Position numbers and translations under genes: made by a program. DNA of 64,000 bases from PALSA-894 sp963757565. GTDB taxonomy: Bacteria > Pseudomonadota > Alphaproteobacteria > Rhizobiales > Xanthobacteraceae. The stretch lies in contig CAVWSB010000006.1 in assembly GCA_963757565.1 (NCBI GenBank), positions 806,001 to 870,000 on the forward strand. Reading direction: 5' to 3'. Under the pieces are notes generated by a model. The model did no database searches. It saw only the letters and a list, made by a program, of their open reading frames with translations, and had not been told where the DNA came from. Positions 1 to 9,131 of this stretch are shown here, piece after piece. How positions within the stretch are numbered: the first letter of the stretch is position 1; each line of letters begins with the position of its first letter.

Positions 1-136
1 ATCGGAATGCCGGAGACCGCAAAGCCGCCGGTGCGGTAGGTGAACAGCGGGATGTAGATCTCGTCGGCCGCGCTCGCCGGCAACGCCGTCGCGAGCGCGA
101 GCGCCGCTTCCCAGGAACAAGGCTTTTCAGTCGCAT
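1..136 (-). CDS. Branched-chain-type ABC transporter substrate-binding protein (N-terminus, partial)
   Basis: Only the first ~45 codons lie in the window. The ATG at 136 follows a purine-rich GGAGAA. The start MRLKSLV is followed by a shift of frame, after which a signal-peptide end (ATALPASA) and the mature start ADEIYIPLFTYR can be read. That mature start is typical of periplasmic LivK/urea-type binding proteins (Peripla_BP_6). The protein would capture the ligand for the LivH/LivM/LivG importer encoded just upstream on the same strand; the ligand cannot be told from this fragment. One indel is needed near codon 9. Confidence 0.75.
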   Translation of the reverse strand, partial: MRLKSLVPGKRRSRSRRRCRRARPTRSTSRCSPTAPAALRSPAFR

Positions 137-246
137 TGCGTTCTCCCTTCTTATTCGGCGGCTTCTGCCGCCGGTCGTTCTGCGCCGCTCCGCTCGGGCT
201 GCCCGGCGCCTTATCCGGCGCGGAATTGCGCCGTATTTTCGCACAC

Positions 247-1326
247 TTAGTACGGGAAAGGCCACACCCTCAGCTTCTGCTTGCCGATCTGCCACAGCCG
301 CGCGAGGCCGTGCGGCTCGACGATCAGGAAGAAGATGATCAGCGCGCCGACGATGATGTATTGCAGGTGCTCGACGGTCGCGGATTGCAGCGGCAGGCCG
401 ATCGCCGGCGACGAGCGCGCGCAGCACGATCGGCAGGATGAAGATCAGCGCGGCGCCGAAGAACGAGCCGGTGAGGCTGCCGAGCCCGCCGATGATGACC
501 ATGAACAGGATGAAGAAGCTCTGGTTGACGTCGAACACGGCGGCTTCCGCGCCGCCGTACCAGAAGAACACCAGCATCGCGCCGGCGACGCCGCAGTAGA
601 ACGACGAGACCGCGAAGGCGAGCAGCTTGGTCGGCAGCAGCCGGATGCCGATCAGCTCGGCCGCGATGTCCATGTCGCGCACCGCCATCCACATGCGCCC
701 GATGCGGCCGTGCACGAGGTTCGACGCGAGCCACGTCATCGCGACGACGATCGTCAGCACGACGAGATAGCGCGTGAACGACGGTCGCGGTCGCGCCGGT
801 GACCGGAACGCCGAACAGCGTGCGGGTCGGCACCTCGATCGCGCCCGAGGTGTTGTAGTTGTAGAGCCACGGCGATGCGGATGAAGCACCATGACAGGAA
901 GAACTGCGCGGCGAGCGTCGCGACCGCCAGATAGAAGCCCTTGATGCGCAGCGACGGCAGCCCGAACAGCGCGCCGACCGCCGCCGAGAAGAAGCCCGAC
1001 GCGATGACCCAGACGAGGATGTTCACGCCCGGGAAAAGCGTGGTGAGCTTGTAGCAGGCATAGGCGCCGACCCCCATGAAGGCGCCGGTGCCGAGCGAGA
1101 CCAGGCCGGTGTAGCCGGTGAGGATATTGAGCCCGATCGCCGCGAGCGAGAATACGAGGAACGGGATCAGCACCGCCTGCAGCATGAAGTCGTTCGCGGC
1201 AAACGGCAGGACCACGAACGCGACGAACAGGATCGCCGCCATGCCGACGCGGTCCTCGCGCATCGGGAAAACCGCGGTGTCTGCCGCGTAGTTCGTCTTG
1301 TACTGGCCGGCCTCGCGATAAAGCAT
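247..1326 (-). CDS. livM: Branched-chain ABC transporter permease, LivM type
   Basis: Inner-membrane permease subunit of a high-affinity branched-chain amino acid or aromatic-acid ABC importer. The first ~170 residues read cleanly: several hydrophobic helices and the LivM signature region TGYTGLVSLGTGAFMGVGAY. After about position 880 the similarity hops between frames at least twice, and the end IGKQKLRVWPFPY is recovered next to the TAA at 247-249. The reconstructed length (~359 aa) is normal for LivM. It begins 3 bp after the livH stop, so translation is probably coupled. Between its stop and the binding-protein start is a perfect GGCGGC/GCCGCC hairpin (157-172). The indels look like sequence errors. 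Confidence 0.85.
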
Positions 1327-1329
1327 GGT

Positions 1330-2316
1330 TCAAATCCGCTCGATGATGCGTTCGCCGAACAGGCCCTGCGGCCGGTACAGCAGGAACAGCAGCGCGATCA
1401 CGTAGGCGAGCCAGCTCTCGATGCCGCCGCCGAGCAGCGGGCCCCAGTAGAATTCGCCGAGCTTCTCGCCGATGCCGATGATCAGGCCGCCGACGATCGC
1501 GCCGGGATCGACGTGAAGCCGCCGAGGATCAGCACCGGCAGCGCCTTGAGCGCGATGATCTCGAGCGCGAAGGACACTTCCGAGCGCGCGCCCCACATGA
1601 TGCCGGTCGCGAGCGCCACGATGCCGGCCGCGAACCACACCACGACCCAGATCTGCTCGAGCGAGATGCCGACCGAAAGCGCCGCCTTGTGGCTGTCGGC
1701 GACGGCGCGCAGCGCACGGCCGATGCGGGTCTTCTGGAAGAAGACGCCGAGCGCCGCCACCATGATCGACGCGATGACGGCGGCCGCGATGTCGATCTTC
1801 TGCAGCGTACACGAAGCCGCCGAACATCTTGAACTCGATCGCGCCGCTCGGCAGATGCAGATCCTCGGCGATCATCACTTTGGACTCGCCGCCGAACACG
1901 ATCTGCGCCGAGCGCCGATCAGCAAGTAGGTCAGCCCGAACGTCGCCATGAACAGGATGATGTCGGGCTGATTGACGAGCGGCCGCAGCACGAGCCGCTC
2001 GACCGCGACGGCCAGCACGAACATCACGCCGATGGTGATGCCGAGCGCCAGGAAGGCCGCGAGATCGCCGGGATGCACGCCCCATCGGCGCAACAATGCA
2101 TAGAGGCCGACCAGCGTCAGCGCCGCGAACACCACCATGATGCCCTGCGCGAAGTTGAACACGCCGGACGCCTTGAAGATCAGCACGAAGCCGAGCGCGA
2201 TCAGCGAATAGAGCACGCCGCGCGACCAGCCCCTCCCACAGCGTCTGCACCAGCAGGTCGGGCGCCGCGCCCATCTGCACGAACGGGTCGATGAAGATCT
2301 TGTAGAGGAGGTCCAT
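1330..2316 (-). CDS. livH: Branched-chain ABC transporter permease, LivH type
   Basis: Second inner-membrane permease of the same importer. Its start MDLLYKIFIDPFVQMG and the LivH-type helix YSLIALGFVLIFKASGVFNF are clear, and it ends YRPQGLFGERIIERI. The total span of ~328 aa matches the family. The reading moves between frames near 2220, 1920, 1800 and 1510, each by one base, without loss of similarity. LivH and LivM form the transmembrane heterodimer fed by the binding protein at the window edge and energised by LivG. A 160-bp gap holding a large palindrome separates it from livG. Confidence 0.85.
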   Translation of the reverse strand: MDLLYKIFIDPFVQMGAAPDLLVQTLWEGLVARRALFADRARLRADLQGVRRVQLRAGHHGGVRGADAGRPLCIVAPMGRASRRSRGLPGARHHHRRDVRAGRRGRAARAAAARQSARHHPVHGDVRADLLADRRSAQIVFGGESKVMIAEDLHLPSGAIEFKMFGGFVYAAEDRHRGRRHRVDHGGGARRLLPEDPHRPCAARRRRQPQGGAFGRHLARADLGRGVVRGRHRGARDRHHVGRALGSVLRARDHRAQGAAGADPRRLHVDPGAIVGGLIIGIGEKLGEFYWGPLLGGGIESWLAYVIALLFLLYRPQGLFGERIIERI

Positions 2317-2339
2317 TACGGCGCCCCGCGTTCGGTGCG

Positions 2340-2440
2340 CTCCCCTCCCCCTTGCGGGGAGGGGTTGGGGGTGGGGGTCAGGCGGTTAGGCACAGAGACT
2401 CCGACCCCCCTCCCTAACCCTCCCCCTCAAGGGGGGAGGG
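2340..2440. repeat. Large compound palindrome between livG and livH
   Basis: Two G/C-rich hairpins (CCCCTCCCC-CTTG-CGGGGAGGGG and CCCTCCCCC-TCAA-GGGGGGAGGG) flank a longer outer inverted repeat in which GGTTGGGGGTGGGGGTC faces GACCCCCCTCCCTAACC. The whole can fold as a three-way cruciform. It looks like a dispersed intergenic palindrome rather than a simple terminator, since there is no U-tract. In the transcript it sits inside the operon and could act on RNA stability or partial termination. Confidence 0.7.
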
Positions 2441-2477
2441 AACACAGCGGCGTTCATGGCTGCAGAGCGTGCCCATC

Positions 2478-3282
2478 TCAATGCGCCACGCCGAGATAGG
2501 CGTCGATCACCGCCTTGTCGCCCTTCACCTCGTCCGGCGTGCCGTCGGCGATCTTGCGGCCGTAGTCGAGCACGACCACGCGGTCGGACAGATCCATCAC
2601 CACGCCCATGTCGTGCTCGATCAGCGCGATCGTGGTGCCGTAGTGATTGTTCACGTCGAGGATGTAGCGCGACATGTCCTCTTTCTCTTCGAGGTTCATG
2701 CCGGCCATCGGCTCGTCGAGCAGCAGCAGGTCCGGCTCCATCGCGAGCGCGCGGCCGAGCTCGACGCGCTTCTGCAGGCCGTAGGGCAGCACGCCGACCG
2801 GCATTTTGCGGATGTGCGGGATCTCGAGGAACTCGATGATGTCCTCGACGCGCGCGGCGGTGCGCGACCTCCTCGGTCATCGCCGGGACCGTGGCGCAGC
2901 AGCTGCCAGAAGAAATTGCTGTGCATGCTTCAGCGAGCGGCCCGCCATGATGTTGTCGAGCGCCGTCATGCCGCGGAACAGCGCGACGTTCTGGAACGTG
3001 CGCGCGATGCCGCCGCGCGCCGCCTCGTAGGGGCGCATCTTGGCGCGGGCCTCGCCCTTGAAGGTGATGCGGCCCTCGCTGCGGCGTGTAGAAGCCGTTG
3101 ATGACGTTGAGCATCGAGGTCTTGCCGGCGCCGTTCGGCCCGATGATGGCGCGGATCTCGCCCTTGCGGATATCGAACGAGACGTCGGTGATCGCCTTCA
3201 CGCCGCCGAACGCGAGCGACACGTTCTCGACCGCAAGGATCGCCTCGCCGGCCGCGATGTCATTGCCGGTCGGCGATCTCAC
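2478..3282 (-). CDS. livG: Branched-chain ABC transporter ATP-binding protein, LivG type
   Basis: Cytoplasmic ATPase subunit. Walker A GPNGAGKTS is at about residue 46, Walker B LLLLDEPMAGMN follows, and there is an H-loop in ALIEHDMGVV. It ends VIDAYLGVAH. The GTG at 3282 is chosen because it overlaps the stop of the upstream acyl-CoA ligase (GTGA) and leads in frame into AILAVENVSLAFGGVKAI. One-base shifts near 3085 and 2870 interrupt the middle. Length after repair is ~268 aa, usual for LivG. The paired LivF is not in the window and would be expected past position 1. Confidence 0.85.
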
Positions 3283-5295
3283 GCCGCGTGCTCCATCGGC
3301 TTCACGGGCACCGGGTACGTCTTCATGTCGCGGATCGCGACGCGCGCCGAGAGCGATGCCCTTGCGGCCGTCCTCGAACGTCATCTCGGTCGAAATGTCG
3401 GCCTCCTTCGAGCCGTCATAGAGCGCCGTCACCAGCGTCGCGTAGCGCTCCGCGATCAGGCCGCGGCGGACCTTCATCGTGCGGGTGAGTTCGCCGTCGT
3501 CGGCGTCGAGCTCCTTCGTGCAGCACGAGGAAGCGCTTGATCTGCGCGTCCGCCATCACCTGTTCTTCGACCAGCGACTTGTTCACCTCGTCGACGTGCT
3601 TCTCCAGCATGTCGTAGACAAGCGGGTGCGCCGGCGAGCTCCTGATAGGAGCCGTAGACCACGTTGTTGCGCTCCGCCCAGGAGCCGACCGCCGATGAGA
3701 TCGATGTTGAGCATCACGGTCGACGTCGTCGCGCCCGTCGCCGAGCGCGACCGCTTCCTTGATGTTCGGATAGAACTTGAGCTTGTTCTCGATGTATTTC
3801 GGCGCGAACAGCGTGCCGTCCTTGAGCCGCCCGACATCCTTGGCGCGATCGATGATCTTCAGATGCCCGGTCTTCGGATCGAAGAAGCCGGCATCGCCGG
3901 TGCGCACCCAGCCGTCCGGCGTCTTGGTCTCGGCGGTCTTCTCCGGGTCCTTGTAGTAGCCCTGGAACACGCCGGGCGACTTGAACAGCACCTCGCCCGC
4001 CGTCCGCGATCTTCACGTCGACGCCGATGTTCGGCTTGCCGACCGTGTCGGCGTAGATTTCGCCGTCCGGCTGCGCCGTGATGTAGACCGAGGCTTCGGT
4101 CTGCCCGTAGAGCTGCTTCAGGTTGACGCCGATCGAGCGGTAGAAGCGGAAGATCTCCGGCCCGATCGCCTCGCCCGCCGTGTAGCCGACGCGGATGTCG
4201 GTCAGGCCGAAGCGGTTCTTGAGCGGGCCGTAGACCAGCACATCGCCGAGCCGGTAGATCAGCCGCGCGGTGAGCGGCACCGGCTCCTTGTTCGAGGATT
4301 TTCTCGCCGTACTTGCGCGCGTGATTGATGAAGTAGTGGAACATGCGGCGCTTGAGCGCGCCGGCATCTTCCATGCGCACCATCGTGATGCGTGAGCAGA
4401 TTCTCGAACACGCGCGGCGGCGCGAAGGCATAGGTGGTGCCGACCTCGCGCCGGTCATCGATCACGGTCTCGCCGGCCTCCGGGCAATTGACGCAGAAGC
4501 CCGCCACATAATGCTGCGCGTACGAGAACAGGTGATCGCCGACCCAGGCGAGCGGCAGATAGGCGATCGTCTCTTCGTTCTCGCCGAGATGGTCGAACAG
4601 GTTGCCGTTGCGCGCCGAGATGATGGCGTTGTCGAACGACAGCATCACGCCTTTCGGCCGGCCGGTGGTGCCTGACGTGTAGAGGATCACCGCGAGGTCA
4701 GCGCCCTTGCCTTGCGCGACGGAGGCCTCCCACGCGGCGAGCCGCGCGGGGTCTTTCAGCGTCTCGCGCCCAACCGCCTGGACATCGCTGATCCAGGCGA
4801 GCTTGGTGCGGTCGTAGTCGCGCAGGCCGCGCGGCTCGTCGTAGACCATGTGACGCAGCGTCGGGACGCGCTCCGCGATCGACAGCACCTTGTCGACCTG
4901 CTCCTGGTCCTCGGCAACCGCGACGGCGATCTCGGCGTGCTCCAGCACATAGGCCATCTCGTCGGCAACAGAGTCCGCATAGATCGGCACCGGCACGGCA
5001 CCGAGCGCCTGCCCGGCGCACATCGCCCAGTAAAGCCGCGGCCGGTTCGAACCGATGACGGCGTATTTGTCGCCGCGCTTGAGGCCAAGTTCCTGCGAGC
5101 CCGACCGAAAATGCGCGCACCTCCTCGAGCACCTGCGCCCACGTCCAGGACTGCCAGATGCCGAGATCCTTGTGGCGCATGGAGACGCGACTGCCGCGCG
5201 TCCTCGCGTTGCTCGATCAGAAGCTTCGGAAACGTGTCCGCTTCGGCGCGCTCGTGTGCCACGACGCCGTCCCCTCTCCTCGACGCCGCGGCCAC
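3279..5295 (-). CDS. AMP-binding long-chain acyl-CoA (or aryl-CoA) synthetase
   Basis: Adenylate-forming ligase that activates a carboxylic acid to its CoA thioester. The AMP-binding P-loop ILYTSGTTGRPKGVM is intact (near 4650), followed by LPLAWVGDHLFSYAQHY, GYTAGEAIGPEIFRFY, YGQTEASVY and the C-terminal TGDAGFFDP...RAKD segment. The end AIRDMKTYPVPVKPMEHAA is in another frame and overlaps the livG start. At least five one-base shifts are needed. The start at 5295 gives ~670 aa, a little long for the family. Its place at the head of a liv operon suggests that the imported acid is activated on entry; Rhodopseudomonas-type aromatic or fatty acid uptake clusters have this order. Confidence 0.8.
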
Positions 5296-5501
5296 GCCGC
5301 GCGCTGTTCACCCTCGCCGCCGCTCTCCGGCAGTCGTTGTTATTGCGGCATATGAAAGGAGCGGCCGGAGGGGGTCAAGCCTTTGCGGCGCGCAACCCCT
5401 TGTCCTTTCGACGCATTCGTTCATCTCGCAGTGCAGAATTGCATCTGCGGGCGTTGCCTCGGGCACGTCGGACGGATGTGATGGGACCGCCCGGAGGACG
5501 C

Positions 5502-6273
5502 ATGAGCTGGTCGGCTACCCAATACACCAAGTTCGAGGACGAACGGACGCGGCCGGTGCGCGACCTGATTGCGGGTATCCCGCCGCTCGCGGTTCAAACC
5601 GCCGTCGACATCGGCTGCGGCCCGGGCAACTCGACCGACTTGCTGGCGGCGCGTTTTCCCGGCGCAACCCTCAGCGGCGTCGACAGTTCGCCCGACATGA
5701 TCGCGGCCGCACGCAAGCGCCTCCCCGCGCTCACCTTCGTGCAGGCCGACATCACCGCGTGGTCCGCCTCACCCGGCACGTTCGACGTGATCCTCTCGAA
5801 CGCGGCGCTGCAATGGGTGCCGGATCACGACACGCTGTTTCCCGCGCTGGTCGCGAAGCTCAACGGAGGCGGCACACTCGCCGTGCAGGTACCGGACAAT
5901 GCCGACGAGGCCGCGCACCGCGCTGATGCGCGACATCGCGGCCGACGGACCGTGGGCGGGCAAGTTCGGCAATGACAGTGCGGCTGCATCGCCCGGGTGC
6001 GCTCTGGTACTACGGCTTGCTGCGCGACAAGGTCACGCGCCTCGACATCTGGCGCACGACCTACTTTCACGTGCTCAAGGGCGGTCCCCAAGCGGTCGTC
6101 GAGTGGTTCAGGGGCAGCGGGCTGCGCCCGTACCTCGACGCGCTCGACGAGGTCGAGCGCGCCGATTTCCTCGCGCGCTATCGAGGCGGCGATCGCAAAC
6201 CGCCTATCCGGCTTTTCCCGACGGCACCGTGTTGCTACCGTTTCCACGGCTGTTCATCGTGGCGACACGCTAG
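5502..6273 (+). CDS. tam: Trans-aconitate 2-methyltransferase-like SAM-dependent methyltransferase
   Basis: Cytoplasmic class I methyltransferase that would methylate trans-aconitate, a by-product inhibiting aconitase. Visible are the SAM motif I VDIGCGPGNSTDLLA (residues ~35-49), GVDSSPDMIAAARKRLP, the acidic motif ADITAW, and SNAALQWVPDHDTLF. The second half carries frameshifts near 5910 and 5975 and again near 6190, but RPGALWYYGLL, WRTTYFHVL and the end LPFPRLFIVATR follow the family closely. Repaired length ~257 aa equals the usual Tam length. The ATG follows GGAGGAC. It is divergent from the acyl-CoA ligase, with 206 bp between the starts. Confidence 0.85.
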
Positions 6274-6321
6274 GGCATGATCCCGAAAAGTGGATACCGG
6301 TTTTCGGATAAGATCAGGCCC
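6273..6321. repeat. Short interspersed palindrome, family A copy 1 (GCATGATCCCGAAAAG type)
   Basis: Imperfect inverted repeat with ends GGGCATGATC and GATCAGGCCC and an inner CCGAAAAGTGG facing CCGGTTTTCGG. A second copy is at 59159-59208. It directly follows the tam stop codon. I recall this type as a very common intergenic repeat in Bradyrhizobium and relatives; function unknown. Confidence 0.85.
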
Positions 6322-6373
6322 AAGTGAAGACCGCTCCGCCTCGCGACCCAAATCGAAAACCAAGGAAACGCCC

Positions 6374-7477
6374 GTGACGACATCCAGCGACATGACGATC
6401 AAGGACGTGCGCGTGACAATCCTGCGCATGCCGTGGGCCAATCCCGACTGGATCAAGGGGCATGCGCTCGGGCCCGATCGCGGCCTGCTCATTGTCGATG
6501 TCGAGACCGCCGGCGGCGTCACCGGCATGGGCTATCTGTTTCACTTCCGCCCCGGCTTGCAGACCATCGCGTCGTTCCTGCACGAGTGCATCATTCCGCG
6601 CGTGATCGGCAAGGACGCGACCGCCGTCGAGGCGATCTGGCGCGACCTGTGGACCTTCACGATGACCTACGGCCGCGGCGGCATCGGCTGCATGGCGATG
6701 TCGGCGCTCGACATTGCGCTGTGGGATGCGGTCGGCAAGCGCGCGAACCTGCCGCTGCATCGACTGTGGGGCCACTACCGCTCGAAGATCCCGATTTATG
6801 GCTCGGGCTGCTTCCGCGGCGCGGGCGGCGACGGCATGATCGAGAAGGCGCTGACCTACGTGAGCCAAGGCTACAAGGCGATCAAGATGCAGGTCGCGCA
6901 TGTGCATACACTCGCGCAGGACCTCGAAAATGTGCGGCGCATGCGCGAGGCGGTCGGCCCCGACATCGACATCATGATCGACGTCAACATGGGCTGGGAC
7001 GCCGCGACCGCGATCGAGATGGGCCGCAAGTTCGAGGAGTATAACATCTACTGGCTCGAGGAGCCGGTGCCGGCCGACGACTTCGCCGGCTACCAGCGCA
7101 TCGCCGCCGCGCTCGACATGCGCGTGGTCGGCGGCGAGACGCATTTCACGCGCTACGACCTGCGGCCGTTCTTCATCAATCCGTGCCTGCCGATCCTGCA
7201 GCCCGACCCGATGCGCGGCGGCATGACCGATCTGCGCAAGATCGCGACGCTCGCCGACACCTGGGGCATCACCATCGCGCCGCATCTTTTCCCCGAACTC
7301 AACGTGCACCTGCTCGCCTCGATCCCGAACGGGATCTGGGCCGAGAACATGGGCCTGCTCGACGACCTGTGGACCGCGATGCCAAAGATCGAGAACGGCT
7401 TTATCACCGCGCCCGAGACGCCGGGGCACGGGCTGGCGTTCAAAGATGGGGTGCGGAAGGAGTTTGTGGTGAGGTAA
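6374..7477 (+). CDS. Mandelate racemase/muconate lactonizing enzyme family protein (sugar-acid dehydratase-like)
   Basis: Enolase-superfamily enzyme using Mg2+ to abstract the proton alpha to a carboxylate. The N-terminal capping domain is followed by the catalytic barrel with YKAIKMQVAH (KxK-type base site), DVNMGWDAA (metal Asp), YWLEEPVPADDF (metal Glu) and VGGETHFTRYD (third ligand). The later APHLFPELNVHL carries a candidate catalytic His. It is intact at 367 aa. GTG at 6374 is chosen because AAGGA lies 8 bp before it; ATG 6392 is the alternative. Substrate is not predictable; L-rhamnonate- or mandelate-type acids are possible. A decayed copy of its 3' end lies at 8908. Confidence 0.85.
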   Translation: MTTSSDMTIKDVRVTILRMPWANPDWIKGHALGPDRGLLIVDVETAGGVTGMGYLFHFRPGLQTIASFLHECIIPRVIGKDATAVEAIWRDLWTFTMTYGRGGIGCMAMSALDIALWDAVGKRANLPLHRLWGHYRSKIPIYGSGCFRGAGGDGMIEKALTYVSQGYKAIKMQVAHVHTLAQDLENVRRMREAVGPDIDIMIDVNMGWDAATAIEMGRKFEEYNIYWLEEPVPADDFAGYQRIAAALDMRVVGGETHFTRYDLRPFFINPCLPILQPDPMRGGMTDLRKIATLADTWGITIAPHLFPELNVHLLASIPNGIWAENMGLLDDLWTAMPKIENGFITAPETPGHGLAFKDGVRKEFVVR

Positions 7478-7576
7478 ATCGGCGAACCACGCAAAAATAA
7501 ATCCGAAACGCCGCGAACCGTTTCGCTGGAATCGAGCCTCTTTCCCACGACGGACATCAGGGAGAGGAGCGAGACC

Positions 7577-7792
7577 ATGCTTTACCGCAAGAACCTGCGC
7601 ACTTGGGAACGCTGGAGCCGCGGCCTGATCGGCGCAGGCCTGGTGGTGCTTGGCATGACGGCGCAGTGGGATACGCTGATCGGATGGGTCTTAGCCGGGT
7701 CCGGCGCGATCACGCTGTTAAGCGGCTTCGCCGGCTTCTGCCCGATGTGCGCGCTGGTCGGCCGCAGATTGCCGGCAGGGGGCGGAGGATAG
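7577..7792 (+). CDS. DUF2892 (YgaP-type) small inner-membrane protein
   Basis: A 71-residue protein with two hydrophobic segments (about residues 19-33 and 38-54) ending in the FCPMCALVG motif typical of DUF2892, the membrane part of YgaP-like rhodaneses. No rhodanese domain is attached. GGGAGAGGAGCGAGACC before the ATG supplies a strong ribosome site. It is followed after 12 bp by an ECF sigma factor and is probably co-transcribed with it. The role is unknown; the conserved Cys pair could be redox- or sulfur-related, which is inference. Confidence 0.8.
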   Translation: MLYRKNLRTWERWSRGLIGAGLVVLGMTAQWDTLIGWVLAGSGAITLLSGFAGFCPMCALVGRRLPAGGGG

Positions 7793-7804
7793 GCAGATCT
7801 CGCC

Positions 7805-8359
7805 ATGGCTGTGCAGCCTGAACTCATCGCCGCCGCGCAGGCCGGCGACAGCGGCGCAATCGCCCGTCTGCTGGCGCGTGCGCAGCCCGACATCCGCCGC
7901 TACGCGGAATACAATTGCCGCACCGCGAGCGACGTCGAGGAGGCTGTTCAGGAAGTCCTGATCCTGACCTACCGCAAGATTGAGTCGCTGCGCGCGATCG
8001 GCGCTTTTTCGGGATGGCTGTTGTCGATGGTGCGGCGCACCTGCTGGCGGCTGGCGCGCGCGGTTCTCGGCAATGCGCTGCCGCTGGATACGTTTTCCAA
8101 TTCGGCGCGACTCGCAACCGCCAACGACGATGAACTGCGGCTCGATCTGACCAACGCGATCCAATCGTTACCTGAACACTATCGGCAGATTGTCCTCCTG
8201 CGTGACGTCGACGAGATGACGATCGACGAAATCGCGCAGTCGTTGTCGCTCAGCCGCGAAGCCATCAAAGGCCGGCTACACCGCGCGCGCGGACTAATCC
8301 GAGAATACCTCACGGGCGAGCAGCATACCCACCCGCTCTCGTATGGAGAGGAACGATGA
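7805..8359 (+). CDS. ECF-subfamily RNA polymerase sigma factor
   Basis: 184-aa sigma-70 family protein. The region 2 core is SDVEEAVQEVLILTYRKIESL (one residue beyond the central DVEEAVQEVLILTYR), and region 4 contains LPEHYRQIVLLRDVDEMT plus the helix-turn-helix AQSLSLSREAIKGRLHRAR. No anti-sigma factor gene is adjacent, unlike most ECF loci. Its last codons overlap the next gene by 4 bp (ATGA-type), so it is translationally coupled to a methyltransferase-like membrane protein. What it controls is not visible; autoregulation of this small cassette is likely. Confidence 0.9.
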   Translation: MAVQPELIAAAQAGDSGAIARLLARAQPDIRRYAEYNCRTASDVEEAVQEVLILTYRKIESLRAIGAFSGWLLSMVRRTCWRLARAVLGNALPLDTFSNSARLATANDDELRLDLTNAIQSLPEHYRQIVLLRDVDEMTIDEIAQSLSLSREAIKGRLHRARGLIREYLTGEQHTHPLSYGEER

Positions 8360-8853
8360 TGTTGGCCATTTTGGGCTCCGCCCTCTTTTTCGTGGTCGCG
8401 CCCGGCGTCGTGGCGGGTCTCATTCCGTGGTGGATCACGCAGTGGGTCTTTCTGCCACCGTTTTTCGACGTGCAGGCGACGCGCGCAGTCGGCATCCTGT
8501 TGATCCTCGCGGGCTTGCCCGGGCTTATCGACTCCTTTGCGCGCTTTGCCGTGCAAGGGCTCGGCACGCCGGCGCCGATCGCACCGACGCAGAACCTTGT
8601 TGTGAAGGGTCTGTATCGTTACGTGCGCAACCCGATGTACGTCGCCGTCGTCGCTGTCATTTTCGGCCAGGCGATCCTGTTCGGAGACGGACGGCTCGTG
8701 GCCTACGGCGCGTTGATGTGGGTTATCTTCCATGCCTTCGTGCTGGCGTACGAGGAGCCGGTGCTCGCTCGGAGCTTCGGGGCCGCGTACGAAGAATTCC
8801 GCGCCAATGTCCCGCGATGGATTCCGCGGCTGTCTCCCTGGCGCAGCGTATGA
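8356..8853 (+). CDS. Isoprenylcysteine carboxyl methyltransferase (ICMT)/phospholipid methyltransferase-like membrane protein
   Basis: 165-aa integral membrane protein with about four hydrophobic segments. The family signature is present: GLYRYVRNPMYVAVVAVIFG around residue 95, then the C-terminal YEEPVLARSFGAAYEEF, which binds SAM in ICMT/PEMT-like enzymes. Bacterial members methylate small lipids, thiols or unknown substrates. It overlaps the sigma factor stop and is the third gene of the DUF2892-sigma-ICMT cassette. Its direct coupling to a sigma factor gene in place of an anti-sigma factor is notable. Confidence 0.85.
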   Translation: MMLAILGSALFFVVAPGVVAGLIPWWITQWVFLPPFFDVQATRAVGILLILAGLPGLIDSFARFAVQGLGTPAPIAPTQNLVVKGLYRYVRNPMYVAVVAVIFGQAILFGDGRLVAYGALMWVIFHAFVLAYEEPVLARSFGAAYEEFRANVPRWIPRLSPWRSV

Positions 8854-8904
8854 GACGCATCGGCTCGAAGGTGGCGTGAGGAAGGGCGCTGACGCATCGC
8901 GCGG

Positions 8905-8945
8905 CAAACTGGCGTTCAAGGATGAGGTGATAAGGAGTTTGTGAT
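8905..8945 (+). pseudogene. Decayed copy of the 3' end of the enolase-superfamily gene
   Basis: The stretch from CTGGCGTTCAAGGATG to the stop at 8943 matches the last ~45 bp of the gene ending at 7477 with few mismatches and one missing base. Translated, it reads KLAFKDEVIRSL and stop, against GLAFKDGVRKEFVVR at the intact gene. Upstream of ~8905 the likeness fades. It marks the far side of the DUF2892-sigma-ICMT cassette. I see nothing else in the 8854-9131 gap. Confidence 0.6.
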
Positions 8946-9131
8946 GAGTGACGCCAGATCGATGTCCGCTGCCGCCCATTGCTGAAAATCTCTGCTGGGC
9001 CGGATCCCAATAACCGTCCTTAGCGGACTCCAGGAGGCTAATTGACGATCCGTATTGCTGCCCTGTGATCAAGCGGACTCGCAACAAAATGTTGGATCGT
9101 TCAAACAGCCGATGTGTGAGGGGGAGTTACC

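Noticed and set aside
4712..5926. 404-aa open frame spanning the acyl-CoA ligase start and the methyltransferase
   Set aside because: It runs antisense to one real gene and out of frame through another.
8179..9087. 302-aa minus-strand open frame over the sigma factor and ICMT genes
   Set aside because: Shadow of two overlapping intact genes; composition is arginine-rich and motif-free.
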